Source: a virus
DNA length: 41,687 nt
Strand: one strand, 5' to 3'
IMG/VR virus record: IMGVR_UViG_3300009790_003608
Location: 1-41,687 of that record
Shown piece after piece: positions 15,378 to 22,945 of this stretch (position 1 is its first letter; each line of letters begins with the position of its first letter). A program made the position numbers and the translations under genes. The notes below the pieces were generated by a model. That model made no database searches, was not told the DNA's origin, and was given only the letters and a program-made list of their open reading frames with translations.

Positions 15378-17595
15378 TCTCTAACTTATTTACTTTTTCG
15401 TTAAGTTCTTTTATAGCTTGTATAAGTATTGGAACTAGTTTTTCGTATTTTACAGCTTTGTAGCCGTTATCTCTTGTTGAAACAGCTTCAGGAGCTATTT
15501 TTTCTATTTCTTGTGCTATTACTCCTATATCATGACCAATATTATTATGATATTCGTTTTCTATCCAATCATATTCATAACCTTGTATCTCTCCTATTTT
15601 ATTTAAGCTATCTAATATAGGTGTTATGTTTGTCTTTAAACGTTCATCGGAAGTGGAATAGGCGGTAATATCACCTGTTACGTTTAATGAACCACTTACA
15701 ACTAAGTTATCTTCTATGATAGTATTAAAAGCACTTTGTACTGCTATACTACTACCCATTCCATTACCGTGGACTGTACAATAATATCTTAACTGATTAG
15801 GAGCATCTTGTTTAACATGTATTTGAGTATAAGCTCCTGCATTACCAGCAGTTCCATTTTGATGTACACCATCTGAATAAGAAGTGGTACCTTCTCTGGT
15901 TCTAAATAATAATGGATGACCAGAGTTAGTGTTATCAGACATATCAAATCTATATGTATGACCTTTTTGTAAAGTAAGTTTTGGAGCAGTTACTCCATCG
16001 ATTTGGTACTTATCACCACCGTCATTTACTACTTTTACAATAAGATTTTGAAAAGAAGCAGAAAAATCAGTTTCAGCTGGTATAGTAGGTTTGTTTTGAA
16101 TGCTACTATAATCTATTTGAGCTGATGATGATACTGTATTAGAAGGTAATCTATTTTTTACTTGAGTAGAAGAAGATACTATATAAGGAAGACCTGTTAT
16201 TTCATTAAAAGTTATTTGACTTGAACCTGAAACTAAAGATACAGGCAATCCATTTATTTGAGAAAATGCTACTTGAGCTGAACTAGATATTAAGTTATTA
16301 GGTGTATTGTTTATTATTCTGTAATCAATCTGTTGAGAACCAGATACTAATGTAGGTTTATTAGTAATATTACCATAATCAATAGAACCAGATATAGTAG
16401 CTGATAAGTTTGTGATACCTGATCCATCTCCTCTTAAAAATGATGCTGAAACTATACCGCCTACATGTAAAGTGGTATCAGGTGATTTTTCATTAATACC
16501 TACATTTCCTCCTGATAAAATCGTTAATCTTGCTACATCGTTAGTTATTAACTGTACAGGATGATTAGTAGTAGTTCCAAAAAAAGCTGAATCGTTTAAA
16601 GCTTCTGTATATTGAGCTCCTAAACCTCCTAATCCTATTTCACTTTGAGTATTTCCTCCATCTTGTTTAAATACTATTTTTGGATTATCATTTTCATCAG
16701 TATCATCTAAGTCAGATTCTAAAATCATAGTAACATCTTCATTAGACTTAATATGTAACTGAGCTTCTGGGATATTAGTTGATATACCTAGTCTGTCAGT
16801 TATATAAGCTGAACCTGTTACTATTACTCCATTTTCAAAAATAGCGTTGAACTGATCTTGTATATTTATTAACGCTCCAAAAGAGTTACCATTAACTGTA
16901 CTATAATACCTTAACTGGGTAGGTGTATTAAATCCTACATCGATTTCTGTATAAGCTCCAGCTGTACCTGCTGTACCGTTAGTTGTTACACCATTTGTGA
17001 ATGATGTGTTATTTCTAGTTCTAAACCCTAATGGATTATCTAAACAAGTAGAATCTGAGGTATCAAATCTATATTTAAATCCTCTAGCTAAAGTAATATT
17101 TGGTTTAGTAGTATTACCACCAAAAACATACTCACTTAATACAACAGTTACTATAATAGGTTGAAAAGGGTCAGGAGAAACTCCTGTTAATCCAGATCCA
17201 TCTCCTACAAATGATCCTGATATGTTAGAACCAGAGACTCTTAAAGATCCAGTTATTACTGCATTACCAGAAAAAGGGAATCCTGCACCACTACCACCAC
17301 CTGAAGATGATCCAGTATCAACAGTTAATGCAGATGTACTACCATTTGCTTGAGTAAATGTAATAGTATTTTTAGATACTGAAGCACTTGTGAAAAAGCT
17401 TGATGTTAATGAGTTTATAGAACCTGATATTGCACTTGCAAGTTGTGCAGATGAAGATACAGTTCCTTGAGGAATAATATTAGTTAACTTTGACCCATCT
17501 CCTGTAAAAGATCCAGTAAAGCTACCAGATGCTTTAAAAAGAAATGATCCAGAAGTAGTTAATGAACCAAATAGTAAAGGATTATCTATTCTCAT
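15364..17595 (-). CDS. Tail-fibre protein with two cupredoxin-like modules and a C-terminal S74 chaperone
   Basis: 743 residues. After the entry motif (MRIDNPLLFGSLTTSGSF) come SGSFTGDGSKLTNI-type turns and GFPFSGNAVITGSLRVSG. A first beta domain occupies about 145-250 and a linker with NVGINEKSPDTTLHVGG about 360-380. Then follow SSSAQI-type repeats (430-495) and a second beta domain at about 515-620. Residues 644-743 are a Peptidase_S74 intramolecular chaperone (TSDERLKTNI with Ser649 at the self-cleavage site, then GVIAQEIEKIAPEAV, VKYEKLVPILIQAIKEL). This domain trimerises fibres and then cuts itself off. The second beta domain has a His560, Cys606, His609, Met613 set typical of type 1 copper sites; the first has lost all four. 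A host-binding fibre is very likely. Confidence 0.82.
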   Translation of the reverse strand: MRIDNPLLFGSLTTSGSFLFKASGSFTGSFTGDGSKLTNIIPQGTVSSSAQLASAISGSINSLTSSFFTSASVSKNTITFTQANGSTSALTVDTGSSSGGGSGAGFPFSGNAVITGSLRVSGSNISGSFVGDGSGLTGVSPDPFQPIIVTVVLSEYVFGGNTTKPNITLARGFKYRFDTSDSTCLDNPLGFRTRNNTSFTNGVTTNGTAGTAGAYTEIDVGFNTPTQLRYYSTVNGNSFGALINIQDQFNAIFENGVIVTGSAYITDRLGISTNIPEAQLHIKSNEDVTMILESDLDDTDENDNPKIVFKQDGGNTQSEIGLGGLGAQYTEALNDSAFFGTTTNHPVQLITNDVARLTILSGGNVGINEKSPDTTLHVGGIVSASFLRGDGSGITNLSATISGSIDYGNITNKPTLVSGSQQIDYRIINNTPNNLISSSAQVAFSQINGLPVSLVSGSSQITFNEITGLPYIVSSSTQVKNRLPSNTVSSSAQIDYSSIQNKPTIPAETDFSASFQNLIVKVVNDGGDKYQIDGVTAPKLTLQKGHTYRFDMSDNTNSGHPLLFRTREGTTSYSDGVHQNGTAGNAGAYTQIHVKQDAPNQLRYYCTVHGNGMGSSIAVQSAFNTIIEDNLVVSGSLNVTGDITAYSTSDERLKTNITPILDSLNKIGEIQGYEYDWIENEYHNNIGHDIGVIAQEIEKIAPEAVSTRDNGYKAVKYEKLVPILIQAIKELNEKVNKLENVHR

Positions 17596-17597
17596 AC

Positions 17598-17631
17598 AGA
17601 AAGCCTATTTTTAAATAAATAGATGCTTTCT
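17598..17631 (-). promoter_or_regulatory. Hairpin immediately before a start codon
   Basis: On the coding strand AGAAAGC pairs perfectly with GCTTTCT (7 bp), and CTATTT with AAATAG inside it (6 bp), with a 2-base bulge and an AT-rich loop. The 3' arm ends two bases before the ATG of the S74 fibre gene, so the stem could hide the ribosome-binding region. It contains a near copy (CTATTTATT) of the recurrent 8-mer. The stop of the upstream gene is only a few bases before it, so a weak terminator role is an alternative. Confidence 0.45.
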
Positions 17632-17634
17632 TTA

Positions 17635-18030
17635 CTAGAGTGATCCAGTTATCCAGCTTGTTGTTGATTCGTCCCACTCGTAAGCTCCTGTATATGATCC
17701 TGTAGCATCTCCTGTAGGATAAGGAACTGGTGCTTCCCATGTAAAAGAACCTGTGTCTAATGTCCAAGAGTTATATGGCTGTGGTGAATAGAATGCATCT
17801 AATGATTTATCGTATGTATAACCTATACCTGCATAGTTACCCCTCAAAGCTTTAGATTGATCTGAAGAAGGATTATTTGAGTTTGCTTCATAATGAACTC
17901 CTCCTCTTGTATTATAAGAAGTCTGTACCCAGGAACCAGGAGAATCATCTACAAAGTTATCAAAGAAAGAAGCTTCTGCTACGATTACTTTAGTTACTGT
18001 TCCATTAACGACTTTTGCAAAATGTCCCAT
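17635..18030 (-). CDS. Small marine-phage protein with C-terminal SWxLD/YxWDE module
   Basis: 131 residues. It starts MGHFAKVVNGTVTKVIVAE, continues GSWVQTSYNTRGGVHYE and GNYAGIGYTYDKSLDAFYSP, and ends with PYNSWTLDTGSFTWEAPVP followed by YEWDESTTSWITGSL. This exact architecture, HFA...VI.V, then NYAGIG.TYD, then SW.LD......W.AP.P, then Y.WDE....W, is widespread among marine T4-like phages near fibre genes. Its function is not known to me. The C-terminal module recurs in two smaller proteins here (22133-21849 and 19055-18891). A TATTTATA motif lies 14 bases upstream of the ATG. Confidence 0.78.
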   Translation of the reverse strand: MGHFAKVVNGTVTKVIVAEASFFDNFVDDSPGSWVQTSYNTRGGVHYEANSNNPSSDQSKALRGNYAGIGYTYDKSLDAFYSPQPYNSWTLDTGSFTWEAPVPYPTGDATGSYTGAYEWDESTTSWITGSL

Positions 18031-18044
18031 GTTTTATTCTTTAT

Positions 18045-18052
18045 TATAAATA
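18045..18052 (-). promoter_or_regulatory. TATTTATA motif, candidate late promoter element
   Basis: Perfect copy in the 35-base gap before the 131-residue gene, 14 bases upstream of its ATG at 18030. Confidence 0.4.
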
Positions 18053-18065
18053 TTGTATTTTTCTA

Positions 18066-18839
18066 TTAATGTAAAAAACTAAAAGGACACTTACTTTTTT
18101 TCTTATCTCTAAACTCATCTAACTGTCTTTGATAGTCTCCTAAAAAACTCTTTCTCATTTTTTTATCAAGTTTTACTTTAGAGTACGGTAGAATACCAAA
18201 AGGCATATAAATATAAGCTAATACAGTACCTTGTTTAATCTTTATAGTATCACCATTATCTATGTCCAGTTTAGTCATATCTACAAATATGTTAAGATTT
18301 AAGTCTAAAGGATTAGATGATGTTAAAGTAGATATACCTGTAGGAGCATAAAAAATAGATCTTGGATTATGATAATAAGCAGGTATATGCATTATATTAC
18401 ATTCTCCTTTATTAACTCCTATTTGTAATCCTGACATTATTTTTATATTCTGTAAGCTTTTATCCCATAAAGGTCCCATTTGTGTTCCTCCCATTTCAGG
18501 CGGTACAGCAGTATGTGAAGATATACTAACCCAACCATCGTCTGTTTGAACTACATCCATACCTTGTCTAGAAAACTTAAATACTAAATCACATGGAGCA
18601 ATAAAAGCATATGAGTTTTTGAATAACTCTATAAAAGATGGGCATGTTCTAACGTTAGGATATTGTTGAAGATAATCTTTAGTTTGTTTAAGTGTTTTAA
18701 ACCAATCAGGCATAACACTTATTAAAGGAACTAAGTAATCATCTAAACTTTTACCTCCGTCATCATTAAATGTAACATTAGAAGAACGTTTAGGAATAAA
18801 ATCCCAGACTAACTTCTGTTTTTTCTTTTTGTTGAACAT
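18066..18839 (-). CDS. Conserved phage protein of unknown function
   Basis: 257 residues from the ATG at 18839 (MFNKKKKQKLVWDFIPK). The frame is open to a TTG at 18866, but the ATG is preferred. The protein has a basic N-terminus and a mixed alpha/beta body with PDWFKTLKQT, NVRTCPSFIELFKNSYAFIAP and a central cluster of Trp, Gly and Met (DGWVSISSHT, MGGTQMGPLWDK). A strand-rich second half (IKIKQGTVLAYIYMPFG) precedes a C-terminal basic helix (YQRQLDEFRDKKKSK). The CP.F...F and 'AP.DLVFK' pattern recalls uncharacterised double-strand beta-helix-like phage proteins (DUF6065-like), but I cannot confirm this. It sits alone among fibre genes and could act on a small molecule or sugar. Confidence 0.6.
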   Translation of the reverse strand: MFNKKKKQKLVWDFIPKRSSNVTFNDDGGKSLDDYLVPLISVMPDWFKTLKQTKDYLQQYPNVRTCPSFIELFKNSYAFIAPCDLVFKFSRQGMDVVQTDDGWVSISSHTAVPPEMGGTQMGPLWDKSLQNIKIMSGLQIGVNKGECNIMHIPAYYHNPRSIFYAPTGISTLTSSNPLDLNLNIFVDMTKLDIDNGDTIKIKQGTVLAYIYMPFGILPYSKVKLDKKMRKSFLGDYQRQLDEFRDKKKSKCPFSFLH

Positions 18840-18890
18840 ACTACAGGTTTTATTATAATATAACAAAATCCTATCGTATATACAACTTTT

Positions 18891-19055
18891 TTACTTAAAA
18901 GGTTGATATATAGAGTTACCTGTATGTACCCAGACACCGTTTTCTTCATCCCATGTATAGATAAAGTTAGTATCTGGGTAATCTACTGGAGCTACCCATC
19001 TATCGTTTGCTTCGTCTAAAATCCAACTTGGATAAGGTTTATCAATACTTGGCAT
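18891..19055 (-). CDS. 54-residue protein made only of the SWxLD/YxWDE module
   Basis: Short gene, ATG at 19055, TAA at 18891. The product begins MPSIDKPYPSWILDEANDRW and continues WVAPVDYP, then YTWDEENGVWVHTG. This matches the C-terminal module of the 131-residue protein (18030-17635) and of the 94-residue protein (22133-21849). All conserved tryptophans and the WDE are kept, and the reading frame is fully open. It starts ten bases after the stop of the frame-restored upstream gene at 19065. Conservation of the module at the amino-acid level is the evidence that it is a real gene. Function is unknown; probably a fibre-associated adaptor. Confidence 0.75.
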   Translation of the reverse strand: MPSIDKPYPSWILDEANDRWVAPVDYPDTNFIYTWDEENGVWVHTGNSIYQPFK

Positions 19056-19064
19056 AATATTAGT

Positions 19065-19235
19065 TTAAAAGTATTCTACTCTAGTTATTCTTACTCTACT
19101 ACTTGATGCATTACTTAGACTCAAAGATACAGTTGAATCTTGTGGAAAGCTTGTTGATATTTGAGCTCCTGAAGAATAGGCAACTGAAGGGCTACCTCCT
19201 CCTGTAATAATAGCCGTACTAGTTGGGTTAGCTCC
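19065..19235 (-). pseudogene. Displaced C-terminal part of the fibronectin-like gene (one-base frame break)
   Basis: In the -1 frame from 19235 there are 56 open codons beginning GANPTSTAIITGGGS and ending RVRITRVEYF, then TAA. The composition (Ser, Thr, Gly, alternating strands) matches the preceding protein. In contrast, the current in-frame tail (VRLLLQEEVALQLP) is unlike anything around it. The stop lies ten bases before the next small gene. Confidence 0.7.
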
Positions 19236-19819
19236 GTCATGTCAGTCGTTACATAAAAAGCCATATAAGCTGGGACTCCAGATGTATATGTATAATCTAC
19301 TTCTACATAAGTTTTTCCAGTTAATGCAAGAGCTGTATTGGTTTCATATCCTCCTCCTCCCCAGTACGGAGCATATATTTCCATATAGGAACCTCCTAAA
19401 GTTCCTGAACCGTTAGCTGAACCGCAAAAACACTGATCATAAGTCCATCCTGTTGATTGACCTGCAGTATAAGCTAATACTGTACCTGCTGCTGTTGTAA
19501 CGGCTACTGTAGTACCTACAGATTCTCCTTTATATCCTATTGCAAAAGCAGTAATATAATATGTAGTAGAAGCGGTTAATCCTGTTGCATTATACGAAAA
19601 TGTACCAATACTTTGTGTACCGGCTATAGTATTTTTAGTATTATTAGAGTAAGTAGAATCAGTTCCTATATAAAAACCTCTACTTACAGTAACGCCTCCA
19701 GCTCCTGTATCTGTTACTTCCCCATTAGCAGTAAAAGTTGTTGCCTCTAATAATGTAGTAGTATTAGTACTAACTGTGGGTAACCCAAATACAGATCCGA
19801 AAAGTATTCCTTGATTCAT
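19121..19819 (-). CDS. Fibronectin-III-like virion protein (frame broken near 19235)
   Basis: 232 residues as read. Residues about 15-110 resemble an FN3-like beta domain (ATTFTANGEVTDTGAGGV, SRGFYIGTDSTYSNN, LTASTTYYITAFAIG), a layout common in Bacteroidetes-type and phage surface proteins. The next region (CFCGSANGSGTLGGSYMEIY, KTYVEVDYTYTSG) looks like a second beta-sandwich. The last ~36 residues as read are leucine- and glutamine-rich and out of character, because the frame shifts after VTTDMT. The repaired protein would be 251 residues ending VEYF. The ATG follows the upstream stop directly (TAA ATG). Likely a fibre or decoration protein. Confidence 0.65.
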   Translation of the reverse strand: MNQGILFGSVFGLPTVSTNTTTLLEATTFTANGEVTDTGAGGVTVSRGFYIGTDSTYSNNTKNTIAGTQSIGTFSYNATGLTASTTYYITAFAIGYKGESVGTTVAVTTAAGTVLAYTAGQSTGWTYDQCFCGSANGSGTLGGSYMEIYAPYWGGGGYETNTALALTGKTYVEVDYTYTSGVPAYMAFYVTTDMTELTQLVRLLLQEEVALQLPILQELKYQQAFHKIQLYL

Positions 19820-20266
19820 TTATGATGCTATTTGTGATATAGTATACCAAAACTCAGTTGGTGCTACACATGTTAGTTGAATAAAGTTTTTTGTTGATAA
19901 GGTATCATTATATGTACCAGCTACTAGATTAAAAGTACCTGATGCTCCTCCTACAGTCCAAGATAAAGCATATCCTCCTGCTGCTCCAGTTACTACTATA
20001 AGTTTAGTTGAACCTATTCTTGGATTAGTAATATTTAAAGCTGTATTTTGATTAGGAGTTAATGAAAATACTTGAGCTGATGAACAATCTACATCTACTG
20101 AAGCTCCAGCTGATAATGAAGATGTAGCAACGAACTCTGCTGCAAGTTTAGCATTAGTAATAGTCCCATCAGTAGGGAGTGGTCCATTTGATAAATCATT
20201 GCCATTTATCGTAAGCGATCCTGTCATTGATATTGAACCTGAAAATATTGGACTAGTATGTATCAT
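19820..20266 (-). CDS. Short fibre-like protein
   Basis: 148 residues. The N-terminus MIHTSPIFSGSISMTGSL is the shared fibre entry motif. After a LPTDGTITNAKLAAEF stretch there is a beta-rich C-terminal domain: SAQVFSLTPNQNTALNI, KLIVVTGAAGGYALSWTVGG, STKNFIQLTCVAPTEFWYTISQ. Domains of this form occur in many phage tail proteins as small beta-sandwiches. No enzyme motif is seen. It is one base from the subtilase gene upstream and abuts the FN3-like gene downstream. Confidence 0.65.
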   Translation of the reverse strand: MIHTSPIFSGSISMTGSLTINGNDLSNGPLPTDGTITNAKLAAEFVATSSLSAGASVDVDCSSAQVFSLTPNQNTALNITNPRIGSTKLIVVTGAAGGYALSWTVGGASGTFNLVAGTYNDTLSTKNFIQLTCVAPTEFWYTISQIAS

Positions 20267-20267
20267 T

Positions 20268-21836
20268 TTAAAAAGTTATTGTTAAAGGTATATCTAAGGT
20301 ACCTGAATATTCAATACAGTTTTCGACTTTACCGAACTTATTGAAAAGTACTTCAGCAGGTGCTCCTTGTATACTTCTATTATTATCGTAGTTATTATTT
20401 CCTCCATTCCAAACTGCTGAACCAGCTTGTCTTTTTAATGCAGCTTTCATTATTGCTGGTGTTATGCCGGGATTAGCTTGTGCTATTAATGCTACTACCC
20501 CACTAACTTGAGGTGTAGCCATGGATGTACCAGATATCGCTACTTGTTTGTAACTATTGTTTGAGGGATAAGCATATCCTCCTATTTCGTTTGTATTTGA
20601 TGAAGCTGCCATTATTGAGCTTCCATGTGCCCATATATCTATACCTGGTCCAGTTTCAGAAAAAGTAGATTTTTGATCTTGAGTAGAACTATATGAGTTA
20701 TTATCTAAAGAACCAACTATAATAGCTTTTTCGTGAAATGGAGAAGAACCTCTATGATAGTATTTTGTTCCACCATTAGTAACAGCATAGTTATTATAGT
20801 CACTACCTGTAGAAGTATCGATTTTATGGCTTCTATTTCCTGCTGCTATCAATACATGAACTCCTTCATCTATAAGTTCTTCAATATCTGTATCTACTGA
20901 GCTTATTCTAACATTAGTTCTATAAGCACCGTCATAATAATAGTTTATTAATCCATAGTTTGATTCTCTAAGTCCAGCAGAGCCTATTGTTCCATCAGAA
21001 TAACTTGTACCTCTATAGTTAATAGAAGAAACTGTATCATATGAAGTAGAATAACCCCAGGACATATTTACTATAGTTGGTCTTTTGAAACCTGTTTTTG
21101 GATCTACTGGTTTGTTTCTATGCCAAAGTTTTATTGCATCATGAACATAAGATGTTGATATACCTGTTCCACTATCACCGGATCCTTCTAATCCACTTAC
21201 TTTCATTGAATATATTGTAGCATTTTTTGCCCATCCAAAAGTTTTACCAGCTATAGTAGAAGCTACATGAGTTCCATGACCATGGTAATCTCTGTCGTGA
21301 TTAGCATTTTGACTAAATCCTAATCCTGATGCTGTTCCCCAGTTAATAGTTTGAAGTCTAGAAACTCCGTTTGCATCTTCCCACTCTGGATGATTAGCTT
21401 CTATTCCACTATCTGATACAACTACATCAACTCCAGTACCATCTAAGTTAAATAAATAATCTTCTGATAACTCAGTACCAGTACCGTAAATATTATTTTT
21501 ATATTTTGATCTTAACAATGCATAGTTTACATGTTCTTGAGTAGTACCTGGAGATTTAGTAAATGTTCCTGACTGTCTCCCATTATGTCCTATAACTACA
21601 TCCTCTCTTTCTTCTGGTGGTATCTCTACATCTAATACGTCAGGATGATTTCTTACCTCTGCTGCTTCTTCGTCTGTAAGATTATAATGTGTTTGTCTAT
21701 AACTTCCTAATCTTGCATTAGCTACTTCTATTTCTCTATTAGGTATACCATCTTTATTGGTAATAGTAATCATATCATTACCAAACTGATCGTAATCAAC
21801 TCCTTTTTTTAAAATAACATTATACTCTTTTTCCAT
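20268..21836 (-). CDS. Subtilisin-family (S8) serine protease
   Basis: 522 residues with a complete catalytic set: Asp142 in VVSDSGIEANHP, His187 in HGHGTHVAS, the oxyanion Asn334 in IAAGN, and Ser438 in GTSMATPQVSG. Residues 1-80 look like an I9-type inhibitory propeptide (YNVILKKGVDYD, LTDEEAAEVRNHPDVLDVEIP), so the enzyme is probably self-activating. No signal peptide is present. The protein therefore acts in the infected cell, on the virion, or after lysis. It lies between fibre genes in the same transcription unit, which points to processing of a fibre or adhesin, or to a virion-borne protease attacking host surface protein. The C-terminal 30 residues (ENCIEYSGTLDIPLTITF) are beta-rich. 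The identification is secure; the target is unknown. Confidence 0.92.
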   Translation of the reverse strand: MEKEYNVILKKGVDYDQFGNDMITITNKDGIPNREIEVANARLGSYRQTHYNLTDEEAAEVRNHPDVLDVEIPPEEREDVVIGHNGRQSGTFTKSPGTTQEHVNYALLRSKYKNNIYGTGTELSEDYLFNLDGTGVDVVVSDSGIEANHPEWEDANGVSRLQTINWGTASGLGFSQNANHDRDYHGHGTHVASTIAGKTFGWAKNATIYSMKVSGLEGSGDSGTGISTSYVHDAIKLWHRNKPVDPKTGFKRPTIVNMSWGYSTSYDTVSSINYRGTSYSDGTIGSAGLRESNYGLINYYYDGAYRTNVRISSVDTDIEELIDEGVHVLIAAGNRSHKIDTSTGSDYNNYAVTNGGTKYYHRGSSPFHEKAIIVGSLDNNSYSSTQDQKSTFSETGPGIDIWAHGSSIMAASSNTNEIGGYAYPSNNSYKQVAISGTSMATPQVSGVVALIAQANPGITPAIMKAALKRQAGSAVWNGGNNNYDNNRSIQGAPAEVLFNKFGKVENCIEYSGTLDIPLTITF

Positions 21837-21839
21837 ACT

Positions 21840-21847
21840 TATAAATA
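21840..21847 (-). promoter_or_regulatory. TATTTATA motif
   Basis: Perfect copy only three bases before the subtilase ATG. If it is a -10-like element here, transcription would start at or inside the gene, so at this site it may have another role or be chance. Confidence 0.3.
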
Positions 21848-21848
21848 G

Positions 21849-22133
21849 TTACATTATATACCAGTTTTGTTCTGATTCATTCCATAAGTAAATTTCACTC
21901 CCAGATCTTGATGGTTCTGCTATTGGAGGTTCCCACATTTGAGTATTTTTATCTAATGTCCAGCTAGGATACAGTTGAGGTGGGTAAAATACTTGTGAAC
22001 CTGTATCATAAGTAAATCCTTCATATACATGTGCATAAGAATGTGAAATCCAATTTCCAGATGAAGTTGGTATATTATCACCTGTAAAATGTTCTATTAC
22101 TAAACTACCTGATATGTTTGCAAAGTATCCCAT
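21849..22133 (-). CDS. Small protein with SWxLD module
   Basis: 94 residues. It has an N-terminal MGYFANISGSLVIEHF, a NWISHSYAHVYEGFTYD middle, and the module LYPSWTLDKNTQMWEPPIAEP followed by YLWNESEQNWYIM. It is a shortened paralog of the 131-residue protein at 18030-17635 (MGHFAKV start, TYD, FY.P then SWTLD). Known in marine phages but functionally uncharacterised. It starts in a TAATG overlap with the FN3-like gene, so it may be an accessory of that protein. Confidence 0.72.
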   Translation of the reverse strand: MGYFANISGSLVIEHFTGDNIPTSSGNWISHSYAHVYEGFTYDTGSQVFYPPQLYPSWTLDKNTQMWEPPIAEPSRSGSEIYLWNESEQNWYIM

Positions 22134-22945
22134 TATCCGTAGTAACTTAATGTCATTCCACTTATTTTAGTATAACCTGTTCTTATCCATAGTTTATTTA
22201 ATCTTACAGCAGAAGGGAATGTTAAGAATATAGTAGAGTTTATATGACTCCCACCACTCATAGATGCTGCTGTATTACTATCATTTCCAAATGCATTTCC
22301 TGGACTGTTTATATAAGTTACAATATATCCAGAATAAGAAACTATTGATGTATCGGTATAACTTGTTCCACTGTAATCTTCTACAAGTAATCTTGTCCAA
22401 TATTCATTAGACCATGCACCACTATCTGAAGTACAAACAAACTTCCATTGGGAAGCGTATACTGATGAGTTATTAAATACGGGCATAAACCAAGTTGAAC
22501 TGTTATATGTACCTCTTATTGAAGAAGTACTACTTTTATCATATTCTGATCCAAGTTGGTTCCATGATGCTGTAGGTGTACTTTCTGTAAAGTTTACAAC
22601 ATTAGAACTTTCTGCACCTGCTCTTGTTGCTTGTGCATATACTGTATAAGAAGTATTATCTGTTAATCCAGTAATAGTTTGAGTAGCACTAGTTGTGCCA
22701 GCTGCAACTGTTACTGAAGCTGCATCAGGAGTAGCATCTGAATGTTCGTAATATATAGTTGCAGTTTGAGTATCGTTATTAGTAACAGTAAAAGTAAGTG
22801 AAGTCGCAGTTTTACTTACATAAGTAATAGTTGGATCTGTTACTTGATTTTGAAACGTTAAAGTATTGCCCAAATACATTTTTTGGACTACTTTGTTTCC
22901 TAAATATGCTTTTATAGATGTATTACCACTGTATATTGGTGCCAT
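22133..22945 (-). CDS. Virion protein with fibronectin-III-like domain
   Basis: 270 residues. The N-terminal 30 residues (IKAYLGNKVVQKMYLGNTL) carry a YLGN/YLGN strand pair common at the start of phage tail-associated proteins. Residues about 35-120 are an FN3-like domain (DPTITYVSKTATSLTFTVTN, ITGLTDNTSYTVYAQATR). The C-terminal 150 residues (ASWNQLGSEYD, GGSHINSTIFLTFPSAVRLNKLWIRTG) look like a beta-sandwich of the discoidin/carbohydrate-binding kind, though I cannot assign it. Start and stop both overlap neighbours as TAATG. Probably displayed on the tail or fibre. Confidence 0.65.
   Translation of the reverse strand: MAPIYSGNTSIKAYLGNKVVQKMYLGNTLTFQNQVTDPTITYVSKTATSLTFTVTNNDTQTATIYYEHSDATPDAASVTVAAGTTSATQTITGLTDNTSYTVYAQATRAGAESSNVVNFTESTPTASWNQLGSEYDKSSTSSIRGTYNSSTWFMPVFNNSSVYASQWKFVCTSDSGAWSNEYWTRLLVEDYSGTSYTDTSIVSYSGYIVTYINSPGNAFGNDSNTAASMSGGSHINSTIFLTFPSAVRLNKLWIRTGYTKISGMTLSYYG

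Noticed and set aside
18840-18866. TTG start nine codons upstream of the chosen ATG for the 257-residue protein
   Set aside because: The upstream codons (LYYNKTCS) add no recognisable element and lack a ribosome site; ATG at 18839 is preferred.
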